From: a virus
Length of the DNA: 29,938 nucleotides
Direction: 5' to 3' (one strand)
IMG/VR virus record: IMGVR_UViG_3300027963_002960
Coordinates: 1-29,938 of that record
The position numbers and the translations under genes are program-made. Below the pieces are notes generated by a model, which did no database searches, had not been told where the DNA came from, and was given only the letters and a program-made list of their open reading frames with translations. Shown one piece after another: positions 29,055 through 29,938 of this stretch (position 1 is its first letter; the number at the start of each line of letters is the position of its first letter).

Positions 29055-29081
29055 TGCCACCGCAACACGAGGAGGTAGGTC

Positions 29082-29366
29082 ATGCAGAGGATGAAAGAGC
29101 GGTACCGCATCCACCAGGTGATCCCCGCGCATCCGGGCACAAGGGCGGTCGTAGAGGAGCAAGGTGAGGATGGTCCGGAGCGGAAGCTTGAGCCGGTGCT
29201 CTTGCTGGCGCTGGTCGAAGACCTCGACACTCGGGGCCACCGCTTCGTCGCACCCCTAGACGACTACGGCAACGGGCTGTTCATGTACAACGAGAACAGT
29301 CGGTTCCTCGAGGTTCTCGCCCCGGGCGAAGAGCCGAAGCCGTGGATGATGGACACTGACACGTAG
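29082..29366 (+). CDS. Unknown protein after the origin-like region (94 aa)
   Basis: The 94-aa product has GGAGGTAGG just before ATG 29082. It contains a basic N-terminus (MQRMKERYRIHQVIP), strands (TRAVVEEQGED, PVLLLALVEDLDTRGHRFVAPLDD) and an acidic end with WMMDTDT. It reads like a small single-domain beta protein. No family is recognised. It is separated from the helicase by the non-coding region, and its transcript may start within or before that region. Confidence 0.7.
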   Translation: MQRMKERYRIHQVIPAHPGTRAVVEEQGEDGPERKLEPVLLLALVEDLDTRGHRFVAPLDDYGNGLFMYNENSRFLEVLAPGEEPKPWMMDTDT

Positions 29367-29431
29367 GGTGCGCGTTACGCGACCCCACGTTAAAGAACCG
29401 ATGCGTGGATCTCCACGTGAACGTAGGGAAA

Positions 29432-29458
29432 GCCGTCCCGGCAATGGTGCCGGGCGGC
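29432..29458 (+). promoter_or_regulatory. 11-bp hairpin with one bulge upstream of the last gene
   Basis: CCCGGCA (29437-29443) pairs with TGCCGGG (29448-29454) around the loop ATGG, and outer GCCG pairs with CGGC beyond a bulged T. No T-tract follows. It lies 27 bp before the start of the last gene and could hold or release its ribosome site, or end the upstream transcript. Confidence 0.5.
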
Positions 29459-29485
29459 GCTCCCGGCGACAGCGAGAGGCGCGGC

Positions 29486-29875
29486 ATGCCCACCGAGTAC
29501 GTCAGGGGATACCAGGACCAGAGCGGCGGCTCGCATATGTTCGCGCTGTGGACACGCCAGACGCCGCCCGACGAGGACGATACGAACGGATGGGTGTGGG
29601 TGCGTGCCGACAAAGTTCTGTGGGTGGCGCGCGATCTAGCCGCGCGTCCGGTTCGCACGCTGATCGTATTCGACGGTGGCAACTCGCTTACCACCGACGC
29701 AGAGCCGGAGGACGTGCGCTGGGGCATTGACCTCGCGCTCAATGGTGGCGTGCATCGGACGAAGCCCATGCTCAACCTCGAGAGCAAGGCGACGCGAGAG
29801 GCTTACGAGGACGCGCAGCTCGCTGGCTTCCTCGCCGCACAGGCTGCGTTCAAGCGCGACCGAGACGGACAGTAA
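29486..29875 (+). CDS. Unknown protein, last gene of the window (129 aa)
   Basis: ATG 29486 is chosen because GAGAGG lies about seven bases upstream; a GTG at 29405 would extend it by 27 residues across the hairpin without a good ribosome site. The 129-aa product has an N-terminal part with WTRQTPPDEDDTNGWVWVRAD, a strand/turn core (RTLIVFDGGNSLTTD), and a C-terminal helix (ATREAYEDAQLAGFLAAQAAF). It is acidic with several Trp. I do not recognise it. It lies directly before the terminase promoter region. Confidence 0.7.
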   Translation: MPTEYVRGYQDQSGGSHMFALWTRQTPPDEDDTNGWVWVRADKVLWVARDLAARPVRTLIVFDGGNSLTTDAEPEDVRWGIDLALNGGVHRTKPMLNLESKATREAYEDAQLAGFLAAQAAFKRDRDGQ

Positions 29876-29902
29876 CGGGCCAGAACGCGCGCGAAAGGCG
29901 TG

Positions 29903-29908
29903 TATACT
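29903..29908 (+). promoter_or_regulatory. -10 box of a candidate late promoter reading into the packaging genes
   Basis: TATACT preceded by TG, at the end of the window. If the ends join through the 11-bp repeat, the first packaging gene starts about 90 bp downstream. The -35 region (CCAGAA at 29880-29885) is poor, so an activator may be needed. A run of eight C follows at 29917-29924. Confidence 0.45.
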
Positions 29909-29927
29909 GACCGATACCCCCCCCGAC

Positions 29928-29938
29928 CCCGTATGGTT
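29928..29938. repeat. Right copy of 11-bp terminal direct repeat (candidate cos overhang)
   Basis: CCCGTATGGTT, identical to bases 1-11. Joining through this word places the last promoter candidate directly ahead of the packaging genes. Confidence 0.5.

Larger units (their letters stand above)
28873..29061. other. Candidate replication origin: five copies of GGTGGCACCC with AT-rich and G-rich parts
   Basis: The word GGTGGCACCC is present at 28873, 28893 and 28961 (plus strand) and, reversed, at 28915-28924 and 29052-29061. Two copies (28873-28892 and 28961-28980) extend to an identical 20-bp word ending TCCCCAACCT. Bases 28961-28976 and 29046-29061 form a 16-bp perfect inverted repeat. Between them lies an AT-richer stretch (28980-29020) and a G-quadruplex motif. 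The region follows the helicase gene directly and has no ORF. Iteron-like sites plus easily melted DNA suggest an origin; a complex transcription stop or RNA switch is the alternative. Confidence 0.55.

Noticed and set aside
1-29938. tRNA or rRNA genes
   Set aside because: No cloverleaf with the usual TTC and CCA-proximal patterns was noticed. A tRNA search program would be needed to exclude one fully.

Overview
The window looks like a complete or near-complete genome of a tailed, double-stranded DNA bacteriophage with a long non-contractile tail (siphovirus type). It is about 30 kb, has high GC by eye, and is almost fully coding. The evidence is a canonical head-tail gene order (terminase, portal, scaffold, HK97-type capsid, connectors, tail tube, tail chaperone with a -1 frameshift, tape measure, tip and fibre genes), a lysis peptidase, and a compact replication/recombination set. 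An identical 11-base sequence stands at both ends of the window, about 50 bases upstream of the first packaging gene. This suggests cos-type ends or a circular molecule opened there. The host cannot be named from the sequence. An M15-type peptidase as the only lysin would suit a peptidoglycan with direct meso-DAP cross-links.

Layout. (1) 64-9364, rightward: packaging, head and connector genes, tail terminator, tail tube and tail chaperones. (2) 9374-18158: tape measure (693 aa), a 1099-aa tail protein with Asp-box repeats, a hub-like protein, a repeat-bearing fibre and further tip proteins. (3) 18192-20300: small membrane/coiled-coil proteins and an M15 peptidase, the probable lysis cassette. 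(4) 20224-23686, leftward: seven tightly packed genes, in order of transcription ERF annealing protein, a 50-aa membrane protein, DEDDy exonuclease, two unknowns, a DNA methyltransferase and a 56-aa membrane protein that overlaps the rightward lysis block tail to tail. (5) 23687-23771: a switch region with two face-to-face promoters and two similar candidate operators. (6) 23772-25993, rightward: XRE regulator, coiled-coil protein, RusA resolvase, three tandem related small genes, a NrdR-like zinc protein and a helix-turn-helix candidate, all joined by 4-base ATGA overlaps. (7) 26052-26639: an isolated gene for a beta-rich, virion-like protein with its own promoter. (8) 26765-28869: primase-polymerase and VapE-type helicase. 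(9) 28870-29081: a non-coding stretch with five copies of a 10-bp word, nested inverted repeats, an AT-rich part and a five-tract G-quadruplex motif, a candidate replication origin. (10) 29082-29875: two unknown genes, then a candidate late promoter reading into the packaging genes across the ends.

How the parts fit. The primase-polymerase and helicase would start and drive replication. ERF, the exonuclease and RusA would do recombination-dependent processing. The ERF protein carries a zinc ribbon and ends in the SSB-type tip DDDIPF, so it may dock on the same host partners as SSB. The XRE regulator sits beside the operator-like sites. No integrase was recognised, so temperate growth by integration is not supported by this window alone.

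The strongest candidates for something not yet described are the repeat/G-quadruplex region after the helicase, the ERF protein with its SSB-like tail, the compact two-promoter switch, and the three tandem genes that share their end sequence and translation signals.
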